Shown here: one piece after another, positions 1-13,300 of the stretch
Numbering within the stretch: position 1 is the first letter of the stretch
How the letters are laid out: each line of letters opens with the position of its first letter
Assembly: GCA_907165065.1 (NCBI GenBank)
Contig: OU015539.1
Coordinates: 1,612,001-1,676,000 of the forward strand
Origin: Caprimulgus europaeus
Taxonomy: Eukaryota > Chordata > Aves > Caprimulgiformes > Caprimulgidae
DNA: 64,000 nt
Reading direction: 5' to 3'
The notes under the pieces: model-generated
Told to the model about the DNA's origin: nothing
Database searches by the model: none
Seen by the model: only the letters and a program-made list of their open reading frames with translations
Made by a program: the position numbers and the translations under genes

Positions 1-1198
1 GGGCTGATAAAGGAGGCTGTGAAAATACAGGCTAAAAAGTCAGGATTAGGCTCTGACAGACCTTGGTAGGAAAGGTTTAGTGATGGCAGGAGTCAAGATA
101 CTGACTATTTGTGTACTACAGCACTTGCTCAGTCCCATGTTTTGTTGATCCAGCCTCTGGGTCACTCTTATCTCTAAGCTTGCTGGTCTGAGCGATGGCC
201 AGAGCAGCTTTGTCTCACAGTCCAGTCCATCTCCAACCTCCCAGACCATTCTCACTTTAGGTCTTGGGGTTTTTTGTAGTAAAGAGCAAAAGGGGAAATA
301 ACATGTGTCCTTAAGATATCTCCCACAGTGCTTCAGAGCCTTTGCTTGACCCTCTCAGGTCACTTCCACTTCTGTTCCTCCTGTGATGGCTTTCTTTTTT
401 GGGTTTGGTCACCTTCTCTTCTGGGAACTCAGCATTTAGTGACTCAGATCATTTTCCCTTTCAGGCCCTTTTGCTTGGATGTTGTCCAAGATAAGCCTGG
501 AAAAGCCTGGTGACTTGGTTAGCTCCTTCAATACCAAGAGCTGCTACATGTAACACCTGCTTGTTGTGATTAATTCCTTGAAATCCCGTAGCAAAGAGTG
601 TGATGGTGAATGATGGGCAGCTCCAGAGACTGTGCAGTGATAGGATTCAAAAGCTGGGATGTGCCTGGGATGGTGAGGTCTGGGTTAAGTACGTGCAAAA
701 TGATCCCAGGACAGAGTTACAGAATTGAAGAGGCTGGTAAATAGGACAAAATCAGTGCTTTTTTTTTTCCCTGAATAGCTTTTGTTCAAATGAAATTGCT
801 TTTGAGGAGAAAGGAGGACTCTGAGATGACACTGGATGGGTATTTGCTTGGTTCTCATCTTACTTCCTCTGCCTTATTTACAATGTAGAGATGAAAACGT
901 TTCCTTTGTGTCTGCCTTGTCTGTTTGGATGTTGAGGTGATCTGCTTGCCCACACAAACACCCAGCACAGTACAAATTCAGTCTCAGCTGAGACCTCTGA
1001 GTGTGACTGTGTAAAATAAATAAGAGATATCAACATGGTGAGACCAGATACGGTGTTCCCTGAAGGAATCTCCTGGATGTTTTGCTGAGAGCTACAGAAA
1101 CGAGGCCATTGCTGCTGCGTTGGTTTTTATTGTGTCCTGTTTTGAGGTTCCCCACACCTCAACTCCTCCTAAACTCTCCTTCCCCTGGACTTTTGCAG
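1..1198 (+). other. DAGLA: DAGLA intron (3' part)
   Basis: This is intronic sequence before the first DAGLA exon in the window. It ends in a pyrimidine-rich tract and CAG acceptor at 1196-1198. I recognise no repeat, RNA gene or conserved coding segment in it. Confidence 0.8.
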
Positions 1199-1333
1199 GA
1201 TGCCTACTCTGAAATCGCCTACCTGTTTGCTGAGTTCTTCCGAGACCTGGACATCGTCCCGTCCGACATCATCGCGGGCCTGGTCCTCCTGCGCCAGCGG
1301 CAGCGGGCCAAGCGCAGCGCCGTGCTGGATGAG
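1199..1333 (+). CDS. DAGLA: DAGLA exon, residues 1-45 of the partial product
   Basis: Acceptor TTTTGCAG and donor GAG|GTGGGT flank 135 nt in phase 0. It encodes [20 protein letters not shown] and continues to AVLDE, the segment linking the membrane helices to the lipase domain. It is nearly identical to mammalian DAGLA. The exon is clearly more CpG-rich than the introns around it. Confidence 0.95.
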
Positions 1334-4300
1334 GTGGGTGGAGAGGCACATCACACTGCACCAGAGCTGGTGGGCATCTCCCTTGGCCTCTGCCTTACCT
1401 GCTGCTCTTGTGACTCATGGTGCACGACTCTGCCCACCTTGTTTCTGTTGTGTGATGGGCTATGGCCAGTCACTGAGCTGTAAAATAAATATCCTAACTT
1501 CTGTAGCAGCTTTTTCTGGGACTCCCAAAGGGTCCAACTGACACTGAGTCAAGCTTGTGGAACCTGTCAGCTTTTCCAGGCAGGTGATACATACAGATTG
1601 AGCTCTTGACTTCAAATGGGCAACTGTCTTGAAGGAGGTGGTGGGTACTTGGAAGTTAATGAGAAGGTTACTCCTCTTCTGCAGTGATGTGGAGAAGACT
1701 CCAGCATCTGGGTAAAACTGCAGGAGGAACTTAAAGGAAAAATCCTAAATTCTCAAGCTGTTACTGGCACTGAGATTTGCAGATTGTCAACCCAGTAGAA
1801 AATTTGATGGGTTGTTTTTTTTCCTCAGAGGTGGGGTTCAGACAGTGGTGATCAGATGAGGCAGAATTAAGAGAGCAGAGTTGGAATCACTTGAAGGAGA
1901 CTGGTTGGGATACTGGAAAGTATCTTGTCCCAGGTTACATAGTGCTTTGTTTCTTGGGTGTGGATTTTGTCTTGGTGTCACAGAGAAGAATTTTTATGTA
2001 TGTTTGTGACTTACAGGCAAACAATGACATTTTAGCTTTTCTGTCTGGGATGCCAGTGACCAGGAACACAAAGTATCTGGATCTGAAAAACGCGGTAAGT
2101 CACTGGAGTGTGACCTTGCAGACTCCCCATGCTCCCCCATGCAGCCTCTTCTCTTTTTCTTAGTGGCTTCTCTTATTCCTTTCTGCCCCTCTCTGGAATA
2201 ATCAAAGAAATTAAGGATTAGTACATCAAAATATAACAACATTTGCTCTCTGGAGGTGTTTTGTCTTTGCATCACTGTTAAAGCATTATCTGTCTGTCCT
2301 CTGCTTTGTGGGGTGTGGTAGTATTTCCCCTCAGGTTTGGGGAAGGCAGTGTGAGGTTTCTCCAAAGCCAGAGGTACATGTTGAGTGCTGGATCCAGGAG
2401 GGTTGTGCAGAGCTCCATATGGAAGTACCACCAGCAGGGCTCCATCTTGAAAAGGGCACGGAGCTGCCTGGAGTGAGATGGAGCCTTCCTCCCTGGGGCT
2501 GGTTGTCAGCAGTTCTCAGGAGGGAAACGCCTGCAGTCTGGTCTGTTCTGTGTGATTTAAGCTTGGCTTTTTTCCTGGCGTGCTGCTATTGCAACCCTTC
2601 AGTGGACAAACTGTTTTCATTCCCCTTGATTAGCTGATTTTGCTGCAAGAGAGGCAAGACTGACCCAATCCCAGCATTTTGGATCAAGTGACTCTGTGAG
2701 GAACTTGCCTGGGGCTGTGCTGTACTGTGTTGTGTTTAATTCTAACATCCTGCTCATGCTCAGCCTGCCTCTCCTTCTGAAGAGATGTGTGAGGAGAGAT
2801 GTCAGCAGAGTTTATAGAAGACAGCACTGAGGCATGTGGCCCCAGACTGGCTTTATGTCCTATCTGGACATCTTATGGCCTGTCACTATGTGAAAACACT
2901 AAAATATAAACTGATTTAAGTCCCAAGAAGATAACCTTTCTATTTAGAGAGAGCTTATCTTCTTGGGACTTAAACCAGTTTATGTTTTCCTCAGCTAAGG
3001 TAGAGTGGGGCAAAACCCAGAGGGGATGGCCTTCCTTTGCAGCAGAGTGTTTGATGCACAGAGGAGGATTTCTCTAGACCTAACTTTTAGGGGTTTGTGT
3101 TTTTTCCACTCAGGAAAATAGGCATAGCTATACTGAGCTGTTCTTGGGAGGGGATGGTTCTTGCACAGCATAACCAGCTTGCTCTCCTGCAGTCACCTGG
3201 AAATGCTGACAGCACTGTTCTGGTGGTGCTGACTGAGAAGGCTGATGCTCAGGAAGAAGGGTGCATGTGTTTAACCATGATGGAAAAAAGGGAAACAGTA
3301 GAAAAACTCTCTGTATAAAAGAGAAGAAGGCCTTTAGATGAGTCTCTGTCTCTTTCAGCAAGAGATGCAGCGGTACAAAGAGGTGTGTTACTACATGCTG
3401 TTTGCCCTGGCTGCCTATGGCTGGCCCATATACCTGATGAGGAAGCCCACATGTGGACTCTGTCGCCTGGCCAGATCCTGCTCGTGAGTGGCCATCCTTG
3501 TCTATCACTCTCCTTCCTCTTCTTCCCTTTTCCCTTCTGTTTCTCCCAGATTTAGGATTCTCCTTTCTTTCATCACCCTTCTATTTATTCTTCCTACTTT
3601 TCTGCTTTTTTCCTCTTTTTCCTTCTCATGCTTTTTCTTCCCATCTCTGAGTATCTCTGTGCCTTCACCCGCCAATATCATTCTCCTCAGTCTCTTCCTT
3701 ACAGTTGCTTGTTAAATAAACCAGACTGTCCTCTGCTCTATCCTCTCTGGTGCACTAAGGATCATGCCAGTCCTGTGCAGTTTGAACAGCCAGCAGTAAG
3801 AACTCATCTGGCACAAGATTGCTTTCACACTGAGTCAAAATAGCCATCCTGGGGCTCAGAAATCACATTTATCTGCAAGCCCAGATATGCAGGGGGCTGA
3901 CATTTGGGTCTTTGTTAAAGCACTGGCCTGAGTTTGTGCTGTGTTCTCTCTGACTAATTGTTTTTCTGCCATGTTCTAGAGAGCTCACCTCATGGTAGCA
4001 ACGCTGTGGTTCAGTTCAGGATTGTGTTGTTTTAAATGTTTGCTTTCAGCTGCTCTAATGCTGTCACCAGATTCTCTTTGGGGTTGAGCTTTTTTGCATT
4101 TATAGAGGCCACTTCTGTGCAGAACTTCCTAGGAATATACTTCCTTTTGAGTACTTTTATTTGTGAAGTGTCTCATAAGGGAGAGAAGAGGGGGAAAAAA
4201 TAAATCTGAGCTTCTGTTTTTGTTCTGGAACGATTCTGGACCTGACTTTTGTTATAAATAGATCTAGATCTCAGTGAATGCTAACTGCTTTATGTGTTGA

Positions 4301-7300
4301 AGCAATGTAGGACTGTGCTGTGGAGCACAGTATCCTTCGAGGAGAGATCCCAAGCCCACCGTGCATTGGTTCCTTGGGGACTGGTTGCACTGTAGCTCTC
4401 TCTGGTGCTCAGAAGGAAAACTGCATCTGATCCCCGTGCCCCTCTTTGATGCTGAAACATGAGCTGTGTGCTGTTTTGTGCCAGGGCTCCTACAAGGGAA
4501 GGAGATCCCTGCTGTTAAGTTGAGGCCAGTGTGGCATGCAGGGTCTGTCTTTCTCTTTTCTCTAGGAATTCCCCTCTAAAGCCAGTCTGTTCCACCTTCC
4601 TTTTCCTCCAAGCTGTGTTTCCCTTCGGCAGGTGTTGCTGTCTCTGTCCTTCACGTCCCCGCTACGCGCCCGGTGTCACCATCGAGGAGGATAACTGCTG
4701 CGGCTGCAACGCCATCGCCATCCGGCGCCACTTCTTGGACGAGAATATGACCTCGGTGGACATTGTTTACACGTCATGCCACGATGCAGTAAGGAGAATC
4801 TGCAGCCTCCTGCATATCTGGGGCATCTTCCTAAGGCCTTTCCTAGTGGGATTTACATGCTTCCAGGTGTAGTGGTACAAGGAAAGAAACTTAATCCTTT
4901 TCCTGACCCTAGGACTTCCCATCCCCTCTCTCCATCAAGAAATTTTTCCCCTTAAACAGAAATATTTGTTCCTGCCCCAAATCAGACCGTTCAGAGGAGT
5001 GCTTACCCGTAAGGCATAACCTGTCAGGCTGCTCTGCCTCCTCTTCCCCCGAGCAGGAGAGTGAGTAAACAGGAATGTCTCACCTGACTGTTACAGTACT
5101 GGATCTTTTCCAGGTTTATGAAACACCTTTCTACGTGGCTGTGGACCATGAGAAGAAGAAAGTGGTCATTAGTATCAGAGGAACTCTGTCTCCAAAAGTA
5201 AGTGCACTGTGCAGTGGCCTCATGTACCTTTGGCCACCCTGTTAGACTTTCAGGAGAGTCTGAGACCTTCCTGACTCACATGTGGCTTTTGATTTACCTG
5301 AAGCACGGTGCCTGCTTTTCTTCCAGGATGCCCTGACTGACCTAACTGGGGATGCAGAGCGCCTTCCAGTTGAGGGTCACCATGGAACATGGCTGGGACA
5401 CAAGGTATGTTAAAAGAAAACACACACAAACAAAAAAAACTCACACTTTTTTTTCCTAATGCTTGGAGTTTTTAATTGTAGGCCAAAAAAAATAAGTGGT
5501 CTTAATTGTTTGAGGCCCTTTTAAGAAGGGTGTTACATAATTGCAGTGAAATGGCTTTGAGTTGTTAAAATCCTTAGTTGGAACAGCTAAAATCACTATG
5601 TCTGTAATTAAAAGCCCCATGCAGTTAGTAAAAACCAAATTGTAAAAGGCATCTGCAGAGACCTAGAACAAAATTATTGGAGTCATTCAAATTAGTTTTT
5701 CTTCCAATGACCTTTTTCCAAACTTGCAATCAAACCCTGAGAAGATGTTTAAAATTCTGTTGCATTGGGATCTTGTAAAAGGACACTGGCAGGACTTGCA
5801 TCTGTGTAATTAAACTGATGCTCTGTGGCTGTGTCAGTGCTCAGGACTGGGCTGACTAAATCAATTTACCATAGAGCTGACCTTTGCCCCAGTCCAGCAG
5901 TGTAATGACATGCATGCTGAGTTTTAAGATGATCAGGAATTTGGCAGCTTCTCAAGATGCAGTGCCAGACTGGGAAAGCAGAAGACAAACTGGAGGGTGT
6001 GTGTGTTGGAAGGAACACAGCAGCTGCTGGAGATGCTGCTGCACAGGGAGAGGAGATGCTGCTGAGCAGGGTCCCCTCAGGGTGGGCTTTGGGTTTGTAA
6101 CTCCTTGGGAGCCTTGAGCTGGGAGCTCCTGCTTGGTTTGTGATGTCCTGCCTGAATGCCAAGCCTCTCCTCTGTGCTTTGATGCTCTGCTTTAGGAAGT
6201 CAGGTATCAGTAGCTGATAGATAACTGCCTGTGTTTAGCTGGATACAGGTCTGATAAAGAAGTGGTTACCTAAGAAAATGTTGTTTGGATGCTCTGTGGT
6301 CTCTGAAGTTTCCCAGAATGGGCCTTTTTGAAAACAAAATTGTGTGCCTCCTATTTGGCCAATGGGTTTGTTTGCCCCAAAATGAGAAAATTAATCACCC
6401 TAGCAATTAAATAGGGCATGTTATGAAAAGAGAGGTAAATGAGGTGGTATTTGGTCCCATCACTGGTATTTACCTGGGTGAATCCTTATTATTTTTTACA
6501 TGTCTGAAGCATTATGTCTACTGTCAATGATAAGGTCACTTGTTTTTTGTACTAATTCTTTCCTAAAAAGAAAGAAAGGTAAAAGGAAACCAAAGGGAAG
6601 CAAGGGGAATTTGTTCTATTTTTAATGTGCACAGAAGCTAGTAATAGAACCTTGCAGAAGCTGCCTTTTCTTTTGATCTCTCTCTGAAAATATTCATATA
6701 CCAGTGCCTTACATCTGAAATGTTATCAGCTCATTCCCTTTGTACTATATTGAGTTTTTATTTGACCTTTGTGTTATTTCTTTATTGATTGTTGCTATTA
6801 CAGAAATACAGCTTTATCTTAAATTATTATCAGTATTAATCTTCAGACAATAATGTTCTGTTGAATCCTGAGGGAGACTAATGGAGATAATAGAATTAAA
6901 AAATGTCCATCTTAATGCATTTTTAATGTCCAGAAGTCAACTTTAATACAAAAATAAATGAGGTGTCTTGCTAACACATTTAATTTGGAGAAAAGTACTT
7001 GGCCCTTCAGGAGCTTCCTGGAAGTTGTTTGATTTCTGTTATTTTTCTTGCTGGTTCTGTCCCACACACCCAGCAGGGTGGCATGGCCTGTGATCTTCAC
7101 CTGTGGACCCACCTGGTGCTGTGCTTCACCTGGTGGCCATCAGACATCCTACCCATTAAAACTCCTGATGTTTACATGAGCCTTCTTATCACTCCCCCAG
7201 GACCACAGCTGAAAGTGTTTGATTGCTTGGGTTGCTGTGAATGCCACAGTTAAAATATATATTAGGTCTCTGAGCTATTTTGGGTCCAAAAGAAAAAAAA

Positions 7301-10300
7301 ACCCAAACCCAACATAGCTGTGAGTAAGGTTTATGGGTTAGCATGCCAAAAAAAAGAAGAGGGGTTGTGACAATCTCTAGGGGAAATTAATTAGGGGGGA
7401 AAAAAAATAAAAATCAAGCTTCACTGTTTCTGAAATAAAATCCCCTGGTTTTATAACAAAGCTAATAGAAAAATAATCATAAGTCAGGGGCATGAATCCA
7501 TATTTAATTCTGTTGAACTTGCATAGAACAAAAAAACTACGAAATTGGTGATGTTATGGAAGTTTGTTTCCTGGTGTTGAGCCAGCTGGGATGACAAGCA
7601 GGAGCTGGGAGAAGGAAGCCCTGGAAGCTCAGCTGTGATGATGGCTCTCTAGTTTAACAGAACAGTCAGTAACTGCAACAGCTTTCAAGCTCTTTTCTCT
7701 ACCAAAGAGACCCTCTCTGTGGGTTTTCACACACACAATTCAGATATTGCAGAGCAGTTTTGTGCCTTCAAACTGGAGATCAATCCAGAATATTTCCCTT
7801 TCCCTAGATATCCAGTCTGTTTGGTTATTTATATGTGAGCTTTGAAAATTAAGGCCAGCTTTATACCTTTGAAACTTATGCAACAGTGTCCACTTCAATG
7901 GGAAATCTAAATATAACTCTGCAGTGACAGAAGTCTCCTTCCATCATATGAAAATCACTGTCTATATTAGAATATACTGTAATTATCAAACATATAGCTA
8001 TATATAAGGCTGACTAACAGCCCATTAGTAATATCACCATGGATTTTAGGTCATGCTTTTCAAAAATAGAATCCTAAATTCATGTTAGAGATTTTATATA
8101 AGTAGTCTGCCATTCACTTCTCATTAGGGTTGGGATTGGAGACTCTTGTGAGTGTGGTGGAAGCTGCTGAGATCTGAACACAGGCATGAAACACCACAGC
8201 ATCTGCTTTTTGACATTGATAACAGCATTGCAGATGTCCCATCTACAGGCTCAACTGAATCACCTGTGTCCTGCTCCTTCTTTTCAGTAGTCAGATTGGT
8301 TTTGATGCTGTGTTTGATATTGAGGGCTTTGAAAATTCTGCATTTCTTTGCTTTTTGAGAGAGAGCCATGAATTCTTTTATGTCTCAGAGATTAAACAGT
8401 GCTCAATAACGTTCACTTTGTGCTTCAACTGTTTTCAGGTAGGGGTGTAATGGAAAATAGCAAAGGAGATGATCTTCCCTGCTTTCTGGCCAACCCAGGC
8501 AGTGTGAATTATTGGAGGTCTGTAATCACCAAATTAGAAGTAGCTGATTTCTGTTTACCCTGGATTACATCATTGTTTCTCAACTTTTGATAGTTCAGGC
8601 TTGCCTACCACTGAATTAAGTAGTTGTTAAGGTATAAACAAGAATTTATGCAACAGACCAAATTCTAGTTGCCTGTTTATAACAGATCCACAGCATTTGT
8701 GACTGTTACACAGAGGGACAAACACTCCTCAGAAGCAGCCATCAGCAGAGAGGATAAATGTTTAGAACCAGTCTATCTGCTTCTTTTCCATCTTCCAGCA
8801 GTTCTTAGCTTCTAGTGAATAAAAACCTTTAATAACTGGTGATTAATGTCCTTTGACAGCTGAATCCCCTTAATAGTTGCTGCCTTCTTCAGTCATCAAT
8901 AACTCCTCCTGGATAGACAGTGCTGCCACTGGTTCCCTTCCAGTAGCATCTTTGTGTTTCTATTGTTTTCCCTGTGGACTTGGCAGGTTAATTCATGCTT
9001 TTATTCACAGATTTAAATGGCAGAGGACCATTCTGTAGCCAAGGCAAGAAAAATCAAAGTTTGTTTCTCTGTTCTACTGCAGGTCCCAGTGTCTGCTGAA
9101 CTGCCAAACACCCAACCTTGTGTTTAAGTGGGTTGTTTTGTGTTAGTTTGTTGAGTTGTTTTTTTATTTCCATAGACTTTTGCACTGTGGGCTCAGGAAT
9201 AGGGCCTTTGAGTATTATCTTAATTTAAGAACTGTCATTACTTCTAAATAGTTTGCATCTCCTGGTATTCAGTGAGCCAAGACATGCAACTAATTAAGTC
9301 TATGCCTAAATGTGGAGTGGAGTTGGTGTTCTTCAATCCTGACACATGCTGTGTGGCTCTCCAGAGCTTCTGCAGCAGCACTCAGGGCTGTGTGCTCCTC
9401 TGCCAGTTGTTTAGATCAGGGCTGATATGCAACCCTTGACATCCTGTTCTGTCTTCATGTTTCCCTCAGGGAATGGTGCTATCTGCTGAGTATATCAAGA
9501 AGAAATTGGAGCAAGAAATGGTGCTTTCTCAAGCTTTTGGACGAGACTTAGTGAGTACTGGTTTTCTTTTATCCTTGCAAGCTATACAGAAGACAAGATT
9601 TCCTCCAAACACTGGTTTTAGGGCAGCCTCTATGTCCCTGAATCTGTTGTACTAATTTCTCAAATCTTCCTTCAGTTCCTATCCCTCTGGGTTGCCAGAC
9701 AGGAAACTATAGTTACCCCTTCCCCAAGGCTTTTGTTTTTAGTTTTGAAACCACCAATACAGCAGAGCTCCTGATTTTGTTTTTCCTCAGGCAAAGCTAA
9801 GGCAGGAAGTCTCATTTGGTGGCAATGCAGGACAGGGAACATTAAAAACAAATCAAGGGGAACTAAAATCTCATCTCTATGGAGATTCTCTTTGGAGACA
9901 GCAATGGGATGCCATGCTGACTGTTTGTGTGTGCACATTTCTGGTGCTAGAGAGCTATTGGAGAGCCCAAGAGAGATGTTAGGAAGCAGCTTACCTTAGT
10001 TTCTCTGTCAGTAATAGCACAGTCCATGTCCCTGCTGGGGAAGGAACTTCTGAACTGCCTGATTCCCTGCTGTCAGACAGCTGTCCCTTTTCTCCTGCCC
10101 AAAGAGTGCCTTGGCCTGAGCAGTGCCTGTGGGGAAATGAGCAATAGGCTCAAGGGAGAAAGAAAAGAGGGATAAAAGCCTCAGGGGTTCCCTGAAACTT
10201 GTGTGTCATAGCAGTCAACACTGAAGTTGGGATGTTTGGTAGATGTAAGGAGAGAGATGTAAGTGTCTGACTTCTTGATGCAGTACTTTATTCCTCTCTG

Positions 10301-13300
10301 CCCAGAAAGTGAAAATTGGTCTTGTTAAGGGTTTTTTCCTGCTGTCCTGTAGAGCTCAGTTGCTACCTGACAGGTAAGGATAACGGGGACGTTTGGAGCT
10401 CTATACTTTGTCTCCTGTGTGTGATAAAAAGTGTCCTATTCTGTTTGAAGCTGGCTTTATGTATGGTGGATCCAACTTCTAATTGCTGAAAAATAGTTGG
10501 ACCTGACTCATAAGGATGGAGAGAGCTTGATTAATATGAGATGGAGGAACTGGCTTGTGTGTAGAAAATTAAGTACTGGCTGCAGCTGAACTGAAGAATA
10601 TCTGAAAAAGTGCTAGGGCCAGAAAATAAATCCCATCCAAGGTCCTACCCAAGGTTCATCTAGCCCAGTACATTGGTTCTGACAGTTGCCAACAACAGAT
10701 ATTCAGGGAAAAAGTATAACAAGTGAGGTGTAAGAGTCTTAAATCTCCCCCAGCATTCACCTCACTGACTGTAAGAGACATGATGGTGGCTTAGAGATGA
10801 TCTTGAGAAGGAAAATGACACAAAATTACAGATCTTTAATTCTTGTGGCCTGGTCTTATGTTCTGTGTGTTTTCTCATCTGATGCAGAAGCCCAAGGATA
10901 GCCACCACTGTGGTCACCTGGGCCTCTGGGGAGTTGGATGCTGGATTCTCTCTCCCTCTCTAAAGCCTCCAGAGCACAGGCAGAGCTCTGCAGAAAAACA
11001 AGGCTGGAACTTTTCAATCATTGTCTGAGTGAACCTCTATGTTCTAAGCCATGCCTAGCACTCAGCCTCTGGATAACAGTACAAAACATTAGAGGATGGC
11101 TTTGTTTCTGAATTACTTGAGCAGTGGCTGGCTGTTGAGAGCATCTACACTTAGAAGACTATTGTTCAAACTGCTAGTTAGGATTTCTGTTTTTCAGCCT
11201 GCACAAGTGGTAGAATTAATGAAAGCAAGGAATTTCTAGAACCAAGGAGACCTCAGATGTGTGAGCCTGGGTGCAGGTATTATGAGAAGATTTGAGGAGG
11301 AGCAAGAGACTCATATAAAATCCTAAATAACTCAAATGGCTTGTGTACATTTCTTTTTCTTTCCTACGTTACATCTTTAAGGGAAGACCCAGTAGGTCAA
11401 ACACTGATGGAGATATAGGAGAGGATACTAGCAGAATCCCTTCAGAACTATCAGTGTTGCAGGGCAGGAGTGTGCTGGGACTTAGACCAAGCAGTGTAAA
11501 TCAGAGCTCTGCTCTCAGAATCTTGACCTAGGCTCATGAGTTCCCGTTGGCGGAGGAGCTGCTTAGCTGGAGTCTGGACTGGTCATGTGTAGGAAAGACA
11601 GCTGGGAGAAGGGACAGGCTTTGGGGTTTGTGGACTTAACCTTTCAGTCTGACCTCAATTTCTTTGTTTTGTGTTGTTTTCAGGGGAGAGGAACAAAGCA
11701 CTATGGCCTGATTGTGGTTGGTCATTCCCTAGGGGCTGGCACAGCTGCCATCCTGTCCTTCCTCTTGCGTCCCCAGTACCCGTCGCTGAAGTGCTTTGCC
11801 TACTCTCCCCCAGGTGGGCTGCTGAGGTAGGTGTTGGGGCAGGAGGATGGGTGGGAGAGGGGGGTGTGTAGCTGTAGCTGGCTCAGATCTTGGTTTTGAT
11901 GCTCTGAGGAGCAGTAAAAGACAAGTCTCTGCCCTGAGGATCAGAAGAATGGAGAGGCTGTTCATAGGAGCTGCGAGTTGTTGGCAGTCTTTGCTCTGTG
12001 TTATAATTTGGAGTTCAGGTTATGATGGCAGGTGGGCACTCTCCCAAATATCTGGTTTATGGCTTAGTTGTCTGTGGCTATAGCTCTGATTTCATCCTGA
12101 CTAGTGAAAAATGCAAGTTGAGTGGATGGGGTGCAATTTCCTTATTCTCTGCACGGTGCCAGTGTGTCCTCTCCCCATCTGCTCTGAACTGATGTACACT
12201 GATGCAGACATCTCCATTTGGTCAAGTATCTCCCTTAGTTGATCTGGTTGTTTGGGCTCCTTTTGCAGCTGACAAAGAAACCAGCACTTTTAGGGTGTGA
12301 TTTCTGTCATTTTAAAGTAGGTCAGAGGGACTGTGTTTCTTGAGTGCCTGTTTCTCTCCCTCAGCTATAGGGGGAATGTAGGGTAGCTGCCTCAGATCTC
12401 TGGAAAGAGCTATGGTGAATTCCTCCCACTGTAAAGTGGAACAGTGGATCATGTTATTTACACAACAGCCAAACAAAACCATCCCACTGGACTGCTGTGA
12501 ATTGAGATAAGGTCTTTCTAGTCATGACAGACATCATGAGGGCACTTGAAAGCAGCTATGGACTATCAGAAGCTGCTTGTGATAGTTACTGCATCATGTT
12601 CCAGGAGCAGCCAAGGGTTTTAAACCACCCTGCTAATGAATATGGATGATTGGCATGCCTTGTTATGATAGTAGTGCCTGGTCTTCTGCAGCTATAGAAG
12701 AGTTGCTCTGCAGAATGTTTCTTGAGGGTTTTATAGCTTTCTACTCAGAGCTTTCACTCCTGAGATCCCTTGATAGTTCAGGCCAAGTGCTGCTGTGTTA
12801 CCTCAACTGTTTTGGAGTTCCAGGAGGTGCCTCTGGCTGCCACACTGTGTTTCATGCCCAGGATCATCTCTAGGTCAATGATGCAGCCTCAGCCTGTGGT
12901 AACTGGTTCAGAAGATCTCTAGGAAGGTGCTGATTGCAGAATTAACTCATGGAGTAGAACCCTTAATTCCCTCTTATCTTGGTATTCAGATTGGTGCAGA
13001 AAGTGGCCATCTTAGTCCTACAGTGTCTTTGTAGAGTAGTCTCAGGAGCATGGAGTATCTTCTCCCTTTCTGCCATCCTGGCTGTTCCCAAACTGTTGGA
13101 AAATGACTGAGATATTGAGTTAAAGTATTTATTTTCCAAGTATATTCAGAGCCATACACAGAGTGATGTTTCCTGGGGGTGTGGGATGTGAATATCAGGC
13201 TTTTCTTTATCAAGGTGCAAGTCCCAAAAGCCTTGAGCAGTTTGGGTTGTGGTTTTTATGACCCTGGTTCACTGTTTGGTAACATACTGATGCCAGTGAC

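Noticed and set aside
1400-1500. Possible MIR fragment (GGCCAGTCACTGAGCTGTAAAA region)
   Set aside because: One short match to the MIR tail is too little to support a call.
3500-3665. Possible coding segment in a CT-rich tract
   Set aside because: The Ser/Phe/Leu-rich peptide is an artefact of polypyrimidine sequence.
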